Assembly (NCBI RefSeq): GCF_000813845.1 | Contig: NZ_JWTB01000049.1 | Coordinates: 1 to 49,253, forward strand | Source of the DNA: Pseudarthrobacter phenanthrenivorans | GTDB lineage: Bacteria; Actinomycetota; Actinomycetes; Actinomycetales; Micrococcaceae | Direction of reading: 5' to 3' | DNA: 49,253 nucleotides | In this document: positions 7,756 to 15,580 of the stretch, piece by piece | Layout: each line of letters starts with the position of its first letter | Numbering within the stretch: position 1 is the first letter of the stretch | Position numbers and translations under genes: made by a program | Notes under the pieces: model-generated | The model's input: the letters and a program-made list of their open reading frames with translations, nothing else | What the model was told of the DNA's origin: nothing | The model's database searches: none

Positions 7756-7795
7756 AGCAGACCCCCAAGCCCTTGGTGATGCTCCCGGGTCTGCT
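7756..7795 (-). terminator. Hairpin after the substrate-binding-protein gene
   Basis: AGCAGACCC (7756-7764) and GGGTCTGCT (7787-7795) form a perfect 9-bp stem beginning 6 nt after the binding-protein stop. A smaller nested stem (CCAAG/CTTGG, 7765-7776) lies inside. Placed inside the operon, it could be a partial terminator or an mRNA-stabilising structure that keeps the binding protein more abundant than the ATPase. Confidence 0.5.
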
Positions 7796-7801
7796 GGGAG
7801 A

Positions 7802-8824
7802 CTACTTGCAGCTCTTCAGGTCGCTGGCTGGAGGGAGGAAGTCGTAGGAGACGGACTTAGCGGTGTCCAGGGGAGCCGGGAGCAGCTTGGCTTTGGTCAG
7901 GATGTCATTGCTTTGCTGCCAGTGGGTTGGTTCAGCGCGGCCGATGGCGTTTGCGTCCGCCGCGCAGAGCAAGGGGAGCAGGAACGTGAGCTCAGCTCGT
8001 ACGGTGTCGTCGACGGAGTCGGGCAGGAGCTGTTTGACGGCTGCCACCGCGTGTTCGGGATTGTCCCGCGCGGACGCCCAGCCTTTGAGGCTTGCCGACA
8101 CAAATTTCTTGACTGCATCCGGGTTCTTCTCGGCAAAGCTTTGGGTCGTGAAGATCGAATGGGCGACCGGAGAGACGCCGTGGTCAGCGAACGGGAAGTT
8201 CTTGAAATCTGCGTGCTGCTGTTCGAGCGATACTGCCGTGTCCTGGCCGCCTACGATCGCGTCCACGTTGCCTTGGAGCAGCGCCGCGGGCATGGAGGCA
8301 AAGGGAACGTTCGAAATGGTGACATCCTTTTCGGACAGCCCGTTTGCCTCGAGGAACAGGGGGAACAGGAAAGCGTGGGCGCTGCCCTGGGGAACGGCGA
8401 CGGTCTTGCCTTTAAGGTCCTGGACTGAGTTGATCCCTGATTTGTTAAGGACCTGCATGGCGATGTTGGTCACCTGGTTCACAGTTGCAACGATAACCAG
8501 AGGGGCGCCTTTTTCAATCTGCTGGCTGATCGGGACGGCGTCCGCAATGCCGATGTCTGCCTGGCCATTAGCCACAAGTTGTACTGCCGTGCCAGAGCCG
8601 GTGCCCTGCTCAATCTTCGCGTCGATTCCGGCGTCCTTATACAGGCCATCAGCCTGGGCGACAGCGAAGCCGGCGGTCGAGGCTGACCACGACCAGTGCA
8701 TTTGAAAGCGGACCGAGTTTTCACCACCCGTACCACTGGCAGAAGGGCTGGCAGCGCAGCCGGAGAGCAGCATTGCTCCCGCAGCGATCGCGGCTGTGAG
8801 CAACTTGGTGATGCTTCTTTGCAT
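7802..8824 (-). CDS. ABC transporter substrate-binding lipoprotein, NMT1/SsuA family
   Basis: Extracytoplasmic binding protein of 340 aa. A signal peptide ends in a lipobox (LLSGC, lipid-anchored Cys23), followed by a Ser/Gly linker. The mature part has family hallmarks: MHWSWSASTAGFAVAQADGL near the start, VANGQADIGIADA, and LKGKTVAVPQGSA. The family imports sulfonates, nitrate, thiamine precursors or aromatic acids, so the ligand stays open. It is the second gene of the reverse operon, 90 nt after the permease. Confidence 0.92.
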   Translation of the reverse strand: MQRSITKLLTAAIAAGAMLLSGCAASPSASGTGGENSVRFQMHWSWSASTAGFAVAQADGLYKDAGIDAKIEQGTGSGTAVQLVANGQADIGIADAVPISQQIEKGAPLVIVATVNQVTNIAMQVLNKSGINSVQDLKGKTVAVPQGSAHAFLFPLFLEANGLSEKDVTISNVPFASMPAALLQGNVDAIVGGQDTAVSLEQQHADFKNFPFADHGVSPVAHSIFTTQSFAEKNPDAVKKFVSASLKGWASARDNPEHAVAAVKQLLPDSVDDTVRAELTFLLPLLCAADANAIGRAEPTHWQQSNDILTKAKLLPAPLDTAKSVSYDFLPPASDLKSCK

Positions 8825-8914
8825 AACGATTCCTCTAGATGTCGTTTACCGATTGGTGGGTTGAGAAGTGCCGGATCCAGCGGTGGACGCCCTGTAAATA
8901 AGCCGCGCGCGCCT

Positions 8915-9787
8915 TTACGCCGAGCGGCGCTGCCACGGCGTCAACAGCCATTCGGCTGCCTCAACGACGTAGTTCAGGATCACGCCGATGACAGTGAGGA
9001 TCACCAAGATGGCAAACATGTATTCGGTATCCATCGCGCCGCTTGCCCGGAGCAGGGCGTAACCCAGGCCGCTGTTTGAACCAAGGAATTCCGCGACAAG
9101 TGCGCCGGTGATTGCGATGGTCGCGGAGGTTTTGATGCCTGAGAAAATCACCGGAAGTGCCGCCGGAAAACGAAGGGCCCAAAAGGTTTGCCACCGGGTG
9201 GCCCCCATGGACCGTGTCAGGTATAGGAGCCTGTCGTCCAAAATCCTGAATCCACTGATGCTGGCCATCAGCAAAGGGAAGAATGTTATGAGGACGACCA
9301 GCGCAACCTTTGTGTTAAGGCTGAAGCCGAGCCACACCAGAAGCAGCGGTGCCACAGCGATTTTAGGCACGAGTTGAAGCACGATCACCGGTGGGTAGAC
9401 CAGCTGTTTAGCGGTCTTAGACAACGCAATGACCAAGCCGAGTGGGATGCCGATGACGATACTGAGCAGTAGACCGACCACGAGTACGACGAGAGTGGAC
9501 TGTGTATGTACCCAAAGGCTGCCGGCGTCAGTGAAGAGCCGCTTGAAGACGGCGACTGGTCCGGGAAGAAGATAGGCAGGAATTTTGAATAGTTCTACCG
9601 CTGCAGCCCACGCCAGCACGATGGCAACAAAGACAAGAGGTGGCAATGATGACCAGGCGACGGAACCGATGCGCCGTTTCGTAGCCGATGACTCCCGTGC
9701 TTTGGGGCGAGCCGTTCCCGTTGTTGGCAAGGCAACGGCGGATGCTGTCTGACTGGGCCGATCAGCCGTGAGATTTTTCCTCGACAT
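8915..9787 (-). CDS. ABC transporter permease, SsuC/TauC type
   Basis: Inner-membrane permease of 290 aa. A basic, Ser/Thr-rich cytoplasmic N-terminus of about 45 residues precedes six or so hydrophobic segments. The coupling-loop (EAA-type) region is near RFPAALPVIFSGIKTSA. I chose the ATG at 9787 because AAGGAGGAGAAGG stands right before it; an upstream in-frame start at 9814 lacks this. First gene of a reverse operon: permease, binding protein, ATPase, SDR. Confidence 0.92.
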   Translation of the reverse strand: MSRKNLTADRPSQTASAVALPTTGTARPKARESSATKRRIGSVAWSSLPPLVFVAIVLAWAAAVELFKIPAYLLPGPVAVFKRLFTDAGSLWVHTQSTLVVLVVGLLLSIVIGIPLGLVIALSKTAKQLVYPPVIVLQLVPKIAVAPLLLVWLGFSLNTKVALVVLITFFPLLMASISGFRILDDRLLYLTRSMGATRWQTFWALRFPAALPVIFSGIKTSATIAITGALVAEFLGSNSGLGYALLRASGAMDTEYMFAILVILTVIGVILNYVVEAAEWLLTPWQRRSA

Positions 9788-10166
9788 GAACCTTCTCCTC
9801 CTTGAGCGGAACAAATAATGGCGGCCCGCCCTATTTCTCCCGCAGAGTGGAACCTCACGAGAAAAAGGGGGGAAACGGAGCCTCTAGGGCTTCCCGGGGC
9901 GAGGACTCCCACGTGCTCCCCTTCGGATTATGGGGCGCATCACACAATGTCCGAAAACGACAATATCCGGCACTGTGGGACATCGTCAAGAGATTAATCC
10001 TGCAATATGAGATTACTTTCATGCTACGGTGCAGGTGTGTTCTGGTGGCGACCTCTGTGGCCGTGGTTTGTTTTGTATAACGACCGCAGTCAGCGGTTAT
10101 GGACCCCCACTGAAAATGCCACCGAGACGCTTATAGCGTCGTTTTAAAAATATCTATGGAGGAACC
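9788..10166. promoter_or_regulatory. Divergent control region between transporter operon and aldo/keto reductase
   Basis: About 380 bp with no credible gene. It must hold the promoters of both flanking units. TTTCTC and GAGAAA form a small inverted repeat in the transporter-proximal part. The clearest element is the 15-bp palindrome at 10126-10140. AT-rich sequence follows it to the ribosome site of the reductase gene. Confidence 0.5.
10126..10140. promoter_or_regulatory. Candidate operator: GACGCT-TAT-AGCGTC palindrome
   Basis: Perfect 6-bp arms around TAT, followed by GTTTTAAAAATAT, 27 bp before the TTG start of the aldo/keto reductase. Size and placement suit a dimeric repressor. Confidence 0.4.
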
Positions 10167-11102
10167 TTGCGCACCGTTCCCTTTGGCCCGACAGACATCC
10201 GGGTGCCTAACCTCGCTGCGGGCATGATGCGAATCAAGGACAGTTCAGATGACGAAATTCGCGCCCTGTACACGGCGGCGCGAGAGGCAGGTATCAACTT
10301 TTTCGACCACGCCGACCTGTACGGAGGTCAGCGGCACATGTGCGAGCGGCGGTTCGCATCAGCCCTCAAGTTGAGCGGAACTGAGCGTGAGCAGATCATC
10401 CTGCAGACCAAAACCGGCATTGTTGCCGACGAGTGGCATTACGATTCCTCATACGAGCACATCGTTGCCTCCGTGGAGGAGTCGCTGGAAGCACTTGGCA
10501 CCGACTACATTGATGTGCTGCTGCTGCATCGGCCCGACGCCCTAGTAGAGCCTGAAGAGGTTGCACGCGCGTTCGACGACTTGAAGACCAGCGGTAAGGT
10601 CCGGGCCTTTGGGGTCTCCAACCACACACCCCGTCAGATTGATCTGCTCAAAACCGCAGTGACTCAGCAAATCGTGGCAAACCAGGTGCAGCTGTCTCTC
10701 ACGCACTCCACCATCATCGCGCAAGGGCTTTCATCCAACATGGCTGTCGAGGCTGATTCAATCACCCGCGATGGCGGTGGCATCATTGACTACGCCCGCG
10801 TCAACAGGATCACCCTGCAAGCATGGTCTCCCTTTCAAAAGGGCTTCCAGGATGGTGTGTTTTTTGCGTCAAAGGAACATTTTGAACTCAACGCAGAACT
10901 CGAACGGTTGGCGGCGAAATACAAGGTTACCCCGACTGCCATCGCCACCGCCTGGATTACCCGCCACCCGGCCGGGATCCAGGTCGTGCTCGGGACTACA
11001 AGGCCAGGGCGCATTGTGGATGCGGCGGCAGGCTCGGAGATTCCGTTGACCCGTGGAGAGTGGTACGGGCTGATTCAGGCCGCTGGACACAGGGTGCCTT
11101 AA
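10167..11102 (+). CDS. Aldo/keto reductase (YdhF-like)
   Basis: NADPH-dependent carbonyl reductase, TIM-barrel, 311 aa. The tetrad is visible: Asp and Tyr in FFDHADLYG, Lys in LQTKTGI, His in LLLHRPD. WSPFQKG and the C-terminal cofactor loop around VVLGTTRPGRI follow. The start is a TTG with GGAGGA 3 nt upstream; the nearby ATG at 10156 is out of frame. The protein begins directly with the usual first strand (TVPFGPTDIRVPNLAAG), supporting this start. It stands alone, divergent from the transporter operon. Confidence 0.9.
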   Translation: MRTVPFGPTDIRVPNLAAGMMRIKDSSDDEIRALYTAAREAGINFFDHADLYGGQRHMCERRFASALKLSGTEREQIILQTKTGIVADEWHYDSSYEHIVASVEESLEALGTDYIDVLLLHRPDALVEPEEVARAFDDLKTSGKVRAFGVSNHTPRQIDLLKTAVTQQIVANQVQLSLTHSTIIAQGLSSNMAVEADSITRDGGGIIDYARVNRITLQAWSPFQKGFQDGVFFASKEHFELNAELERLAAKYKVTPTAIATAWITRHPAGIQVVLGTTRPGRIVDAAAGSEIPLTRGEWYGLIQAAGHRVP

Positions 11103-11300
11103 GGGAGCTTCCGCCGCGCTCCAAGTGATGTCGATCCTGTCTTTCCGTAGGAGGCAAGAAGGACTCGCTAACGGCGTACACGATAACCAGCACTGTCCGA
11201 CAGGTAAGGCTACGTCGCTACCGCTTCCTGGTGGTGACGCGGCGCGGCTTCTTGCCCTTTAGGCTAGGAGAAACCACTTGCCCGTAGAGATAGGCGCATT

Positions 11301-11351
11301 TGCTTCTATGTTGGGTGCCAGTCCCTGTGGCCGGCGCCCAACACAGAAGCA
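11301..11351. terminator. Bidirectional terminator-like hairpin
   Basis: Arms 11301-11319 and 11333-11351 pair over 19 positions with one A-C mismatch and one G-U wobble, around a 13-nt loop. It sits in the convergent gap between the aldo/keto reductase and the reverse hydrolase, right at the hydrolase stop, so it probably ends both transcripts. Confidence 0.7.
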
Positions 11352-11357
11352 GACGGT

Positions 11358-12350
11358 CTAGACGGAGCTGTCTGCCGGTATCCGTAAACCTTCCTGTTTA
11401 AGGCTTTCGGTGAAAAAAGTCTGGATCTCATTGAACGGGATGAGTTCCGTTCGGTCATAGAGGTCGATATGGCGCGCCGCCGGAACGACAACGAGTTCCT
11501 TCGGCCCGGTCGCTTGCTCGTACACCGTGTCGCTGAAGTAGCGGGAGTGTGCGTGTTCGCCAGTGATCAGCAGGATGGGCCGCGGCGCGATGTCCTGCAG
11601 GTGAGCGAGCGGGCCAAAATTGATGTGCGATGCGCTGCTGGTGACAGTGAAACCGCCGATGGACCGCGGGTGCCGCCCGCGATTCGTGACGTAGTACTCG
11701 TGAAACTCGGCCGTAATCGGGTCGAGCTTCTCCGGCTTGAATTCTTCAGGAAACACGGGAGTCAAAGCCGGCTCCCCTGCATCAACGTCTGCCCAACGCT
11801 GTGCAGCGACCGATTGGATAACGTCCCGGCGTCCCTGATCGCTCTGCGAATTTTCCCATCCGTTGCGAACAACTCCGCTGATGTCGTACATCGCCGCCGT
11901 GGCAACCGCTTTGATACGTGGATCTACCTGAGCCGCGCTCAGTGCGAACCCTCCGCTACCGCAGATACCAAGGGCACCGATCCGCTCCCTGTCCACGTAT
12001 GGCAAGGTTCCGAGAAAGTCGACGCCTGCGCTGAAATCTTCGGCAAAGATGTCTGGCGAGGATACGTGACGTGGTTCGCCGCCACTCTCGCCGTTGTAGG
12101 ACGGGTCAAAGGCAAGGACGATAAAACCGCGGAGGGCGAGCTCGTTAGCGTAGACCCCCGGTCCTTGCTCCTTGACGCCGCCGTAGGGAGGTCCGATGAC
12201 GAGGGCCTGATGAGGCTGGGATTCATCGAGGTTCTTGGCGGTGTACAGGTCACCGGCAATGCCGATCCCATAGCGGTTTTTGTAGCGAACAGGTGTACGT
12301 TTCACCTCTGTGCCAAGGGCGAAGGTGAGACCATCTGCATGCAGTGGCAT
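11358..12350 (-). CDS. Alpha/beta hydrolase, dienelactone-hydrolase/YcjY-like
   Basis: A 330-aa alpha/beta hydrolase. The nucleophile elbow reads GICGSGG (128-134), which puts Cys130 where most hydrolases have Ser, as in dienelactone hydrolase; Ser132 is an alternative. The acid/His region includes ILLITGEHAHSRYF and VVPAARHIDLYD (His near 290). GGAGATAG lies just upstream of the ATG. It follows the reverse SDR by 63 nt, so the pair is probably co-transcribed and controlled by the divergent helix-turn-helix gene. The substrate is unknown. Confidence 0.85.
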   Translation of the reverse strand: MPLHADGLTFALGTEVKRTPVRYKNRYGIGIAGDLYTAKNLDESQPHQALVIGPPYGGVKEQGPGVYANELALRGFIVLAFDPSYNGESGGEPRHVSSPDIFAEDFSAGVDFLGTLPYVDRERIGALGICGSGGFALSAAQVDPRIKAVATAAMYDISGVVRNGWENSQSDQGRRDVIQSVAAQRWADVDAGEPALTPVFPEEFKPEKLDPITAEFHEYYVTNRGRHPRSIGGFTVTSSASHINFGPLAHLQDIAPRPILLITGEHAHSRYFSDTVYEQATGPKELVVVPAARHIDLYDRTELIPFNEIQTFFTESLKQEGLRIPADSSV

Positions 12351-12413
12351 TTATCTATCTCCGAATGCAATTAATAGGGGGTTGTGTCAGCGGGTAGGAC
12401 TAGCGCTGCCTGA

Positions 12414-13076
12414 CTAATCAAGCGGTTTGACAAAGGTTCGGAACTCATCGCGCTCACTATGAATACGCCAAAGTCGGTCGGCCAGGGCGGCAGGCTCGTG
12501 ATCCGGATCGCCCCCGCCGATGCCCAAAGGAATGATGAGCTGTGCCACGTGGATGCCTCCCGTGGCCAATGCCTCATGGAGAACCTGGGCGTAGGCGCTC
12601 TCGCCGGCGAAGGCGACGGAAGTTCCGGTGACAGCCCCCCGCGGCCGGACCGCACTAGCACCGTTGATGAAGAGGATTGTGCCCCTGCCCAGGGATTGCA
12701 TGCCAGGGATTACCGCTCGGGAGGCGGTGACTGGCCCATAGATCGAAAGCTGAACCGGGCCCACCAGATCATCGGCGGCAGTGTCCAGTGCAGGACGCAT
12801 GAACTCTTTTGCGGGGACAGGGCTGTACTGCAGCACTTCAATCGGACCAAGCTGTTCCGCCGCCTGCCCGATGGATGCTTCCAGGGACGATTGATCCCGA
12901 ACGTCAGCGGTGAAGCCTTCTGCAGTAACTCCTTCGCTACGGAGGGTCGAAACCAAACTGTCCAATTTGCTCTTGTTACGGGCAATCAGGGCCACGGCAT
13001 GGCCTTCCTTCCCGAAACGGCGGGCTGCAGCGAGCCCCAGCCCCCTACCGGCTCCGACAATGGCCATGGTTGTCAT
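12414..13076 (-). CDS. SDR-fold protein with altered catalytic site
   Basis: A 220-aa Rossmann protein starting MTTMAIVGAGRGLGLAAARR. The cofactor motif is kept, but NNAG is replaced by QYSP (83-86) and the YxxxK pair reads Y162-AQV-Leu166, so the catalytic Lys is missing. From memory, similar actinobacterial proteins share these changes, so it looks like a distinct subfamily and not a damaged copy. The ATG at 13076 has GAGGGG upstream; an earlier in-frame start at 13100 lacks one. It is the first gene of the reverse pair with the hydrolase and is divergent from the regulator at 13266. Confidence 0.82.
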   Translation of the reverse strand: MTTMAIVGAGRGLGLAAARRFGKEGHAVALIARNKSKLDSLVSTLRSEGVTAEGFTADVRDQSSLEASIGQAAEQLGPIEVLQYSPVPAKEFMRPALDTAADDLVGPVQLSIYGPVTASRAVIPGMQSLGRGTILFINGASAVRPRGAVTGTSVAFAGESAYAQVLHEALATGGIHVAQLIIPLGIGGGDPDHEPAALADRLWRIHSERDEFRTFVKPLD

Positions 13077-13101
13077 GAACGTACCCCTCACGGTGGTCAC
13101 T

Positions 13102-13118
13102 CTTGGGACGTTCCCAAG
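13102..13118. promoter_or_regulatory. Candidate operator: CTTGGGA-CGT-TCCCAAG
   Basis: Perfect 7-bp arms around CGT in the SDR/regulator divergent gap, 26 bp upstream of the SDR start codon. It is the best candidate binding site for the adjacent regulator. Confidence 0.5.
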
Positions 13119-13265
13119 TGCAGGCTGTCGGAGTCAGGACATGACGGCAGCCCCTCCGACCCCATGCCATAAAACCCGTATTCCAGCGCGGTAGCGAGGG
13201 TTCTGCTGTAACTGGTTTTGACAGACCCTCCTTACGATCCCTGGATTCGGCCTACCGTATCCTTC

Positions 13266-14159
13266 ATGGATAACCGAGCCGAAGTGCGGCAGTTCCTCTC
13301 GACCCGGCGGGGCCGTATCAGTCCAGAACAGGCGGGGGTCGAACCCTATGGCGGCCGACGCAGGGTGCCGGGATTGCGCCGCGACGAAGTTGCCCATCTG
13401 GCCGGCGTCAGCGTGGACTACTACACCCGGTTGGAGCGCGGGAACCTGACGGGAGTATCCGAGAGTGTCCTGGACGCGATCGCCCGAGCCCTGCAACTCG
13501 ATCGCGCGGAACACGACCACCTTTATGACCTAGCCCGCACCGCCAACACCTCCGGCCGTAAACGTTCCGAGGGTGTCAGGGGCTCTACACCAACAGGGGT
13601 CCGGCCCGAACTCCAGTACCTTCTGGACGCCATCACCGAAGCCCCGGCATTCATAGGCAACAACCGGATGGATATCGTGGCAGCCAATGTCCTTGGCTAC
13701 GCCCTATATTCAGACATGTACCGCGCTCCGAGTCGGCCGGCCAACCACTCGAGGTTCATCTTCCTGGACCCAAGAGCCCACAACTTCTACACGGACTGGG
13801 ACAGGGCAGCGAACACCAACGTAGCCGTCCTTCGCCGGGAAGCCGGGCGCAACCCGCACGATAAGGGAATTGCATCGCTCATCGGCGAACTTTCCATGCG
13901 CAGCGATGAATTCCGAACCTTGTGGGCGGCCCACAACGTGCGCCGCCACTACGCTGGAATCAAGTTATTCCAACACCCCGTCGTGGGACTGCTGGAACTG
14001 AACTACCAAGTTCTTGACCTTGAAGAGGACCCAGGACACACGCTGACCGTCTACCCGGCAACACCCGGAAGCCCCTCCGAGGAAGCCCTGAAGCTACTCG
14101 CCTCGTGGGCTGCCACCGAGAACATCGGCGCCCGGGTTGGCCATGGCGCAGGAAAATAA
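13266..14159 (+). CDS. Helix-turn-helix regulator with MmyB-like ligand-binding domain
   Basis: A 297-aa XRE-type regulator. Residues about 8-70 form the helix-turn-helix domain (VPGLRRDEVAHLAGVSVDYY, then TRLERG). The remainder is a PAS-like domain of the MmyB type, with AFIGNNRMDIVAANVLGYAL and SLIGELSMRSDEFRTLWAAH. Such genes in actinobacteria commonly sit divergent to one SDR and repress it, which matches the layout here. The ATG at 13266 fits the usual N-terminus; TTGACA at 13218-13223 may be its -35 element, though the -10 is weak. Confidence 0.9.
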   Translation: MDNRAEVRQFLSTRRGRISPEQAGVEPYGGRRRVPGLRRDEVAHLAGVSVDYYTRLERGNLTGVSESVLDAIARALQLDRAEHDHLYDLARTANTSGRKRSEGVRGSTPTGVRPELQYLLDAITEAPAFIGNNRMDIVAANVLGYALYSDMYRAPSRPANHSRFIFLDPRAHNFYTDWDRAANTNVAVLRREAGRNPHDKGIASLIGELSMRSDEFRTLWAAHNVRRHYAGIKLFQHPVVGLLELNYQVLDLEEDPGHTLTVYPATPGSPSEEALKLLASWAATENIGARVGHGAGK

Positions 14160-14193
14160 ATCGCTCTGGTCCGTATCCTGCCTACTTGAACTA

Positions 14194-14221
14194 CACCCCA
14201 ACCTGACGTCAGCTTGGGGTG
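14194..14221. terminator. Palindromic hairpin at the end of the regulator gene
   Basis: CACCCCAA and TTGGGGTG flank CTGACGTCAG, itself a perfect palindrome, with a single C-C mismatch on either side. The 28-nt element lies 34 nt after the regulator stop in a convergent gap. A bidirectional terminator is the simplest reading; the TGACGTCA core could also bind a protein. Confidence 0.55.
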
Positions 14222-14352
14222 AGATTTGCGTCAGAATAGGGCCCCAGCTGGCACTTTGTGGACGGATACGTCGAACAGTTTTAGATTCAAACCTGACAGG
14301 TCGGAACCCTGGAAAGTCCATCGCGAGCGAGGCGTCGGGCAAACCGTGCCTC

Positions 14353-15405
14353 CTACGACGCCTGCTTGTCGCCACCCGTTGCAGCCCACCCCACTGCCGG
14401 CCCCAGCTTGCCGGCTATGTCCGTCAGGATCTGGACGTAGTCCTCGTGGTCGAAGCTGAAGGGAAGGGCGAATGCCACCTCATCCACTTCCTGGAAGCCG
14501 GCGTGGGCGTACAGCTGCTCGGCGATCTCTTCGCTCGTACCGATCAGATCAGCCGCGAACATCATGCCCCGCGGACCCTGCGGAGCAGCGGTGCGCGGAG
14601 TGCGTTCATCCACGTACCGCTGGTACTTCTCCCGCTGGGCCGGCGTGGCCGAGTCGGTGGGGATCACCACAAGACCCTGCGAGACCCGCGCCCCAGCATG
14701 CCCCGCCAAAGCAGCCGCCTCCCGGAACGCCCGCATCTGCGACTGCTGAACCAGGGCAAAGTCCGGCTCCTGGTCCTTGTCCGGAAAAATGACGCTGCTG
14801 GAAAGCAGGTTGAAGCCGTGCGAACCAGCCCACACCGCTGACTTCGTGCTGCCGGCCCCATACCAAAGCCGGTCACGCAGGCCCGCGGAAAAAGGTTCCA
14901 CCCGGTTGGAGAACTCCTCCACCACGCCCTGCTTGCCCGAAAACTCCCGCACCGGCTCCCCTGCCACCAATCGCGCAAACCGCTCCACCCGGGCATAGCT
15001 GAAGTCCTCCACGTCGGCCGTATCCGGATACAGCTCATGCTTCACGGTGTCGTACTGCATCGGCTCACCCACGCTCACGCCGGGATTGATGCGCCCGCCG
15101 GCGAGCAGGTCCACCGTGGCCAGGTCCTCGGCCAGGCGCAGCGGATTCTCCCAGCCCAGCGGCGTCACCGCCGTTCCCAGCTCGATCCGGGAAGTGCGCT
15201 GACTTGCGGCGGCCATCACCGCCACCGGCGAAGAGATGCCGAACTGCAAGTGCCGGTGGCGCAGCCAAGCACTGTCAAACCCCAGCCGCTCCCCCAGTTC
15301 AATGATCTGCAGCGTCGATTCATGCCCGGCAGCAGGATCAAGAGGATCAAACAGCCCAATGGTGAGGAAGCCAAGCTTGCGCAAAGGACGGTCGGGCTGC
15401 GGCAT
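14353..15405 (-). CDS. LLM class flavin-dependent oxidoreductase
   Basis: Luciferase-like TIM-barrel monooxygenase of 350 aa that would use FMNH2 or F420. It opens with LGFLTIGLFDPLDPAAGHES, has ELGTAVTPLGWENPLRLAED and TVDLLAGGRINPGVSVGE, and continues RLWYGAGSTKSA. These are typical of the bacterial luciferase-like family; the residues do not distinguish FMN from F420. It is a single reverse gene divergent from the lipase-like gene. The product and substrate are unknown. Confidence 0.88.
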   Translation of the reverse strand: MPQPDRPLRKLGFLTIGLFDPLDPAAGHESTLQIIELGERLGFDSAWLRHRHLQFGISSPVAVMAAASQRTSRIELGTAVTPLGWENPLRLAEDLATVDLLAGGRINPGVSVGEPMQYDTVKHELYPDTADVEDFSYARVERFARLVAGEPVREFSGKQGVVEEFSNRVEPFSAGLRDRLWYGAGSTKSAVWAGSHGFNLLSSSVIFPDKDQEPDFALVQQSQMRAFREAAALAGHAGARVSQGLVVIPTDSATPAQREKYQRYVDERTPRTAAPQGPRGMMFAADLIGTSEEIAEQLYAHAGFQEVDEVAFALPFSFDHEDYVQILTDIAGKLGPAVGWAATGGDKQAS

Positions 15406-15510
15406 GGCTTCCTCCAGGATCCGGGGACGTGGCTGGTGTTCAGACTAGGCGCTCGGACAGAGCATGAACCAACATGTCCCCACGGCCCGGCACCGCATGT
15501 AAAGACAACC

Positions 15511-15541
15511 TTGACGGCGCCGTCCACCGAGGCGTTAGGCT
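15511..15541 (+). promoter_or_regulatory. Probable promoter of the lipase-like gene
   Basis: TTGACG at 15511-15516 and TAGGCT at 15536-15541 with a 19-nt spacer resemble actinobacterial housekeeping promoters (TAnnnT at -10). The leader would be about 32 nt and includes the AGGAGGA ribosome site of the gene at 15581. Confidence 0.45.
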
Positions 15542-15580
15542 CACCACGGGCAGGCGAAGGCGCCGCCACAGGAGGAACAC

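Noticed and set aside
13218..13258. Full promoter for the helix-turn-helix gene built on TTGACA at 13218
   Set aside because: No convincing -10 at 16-19 nt; only the -35-like hexamer is clear, so it is mentioned with the gene and not listed as a promoter.
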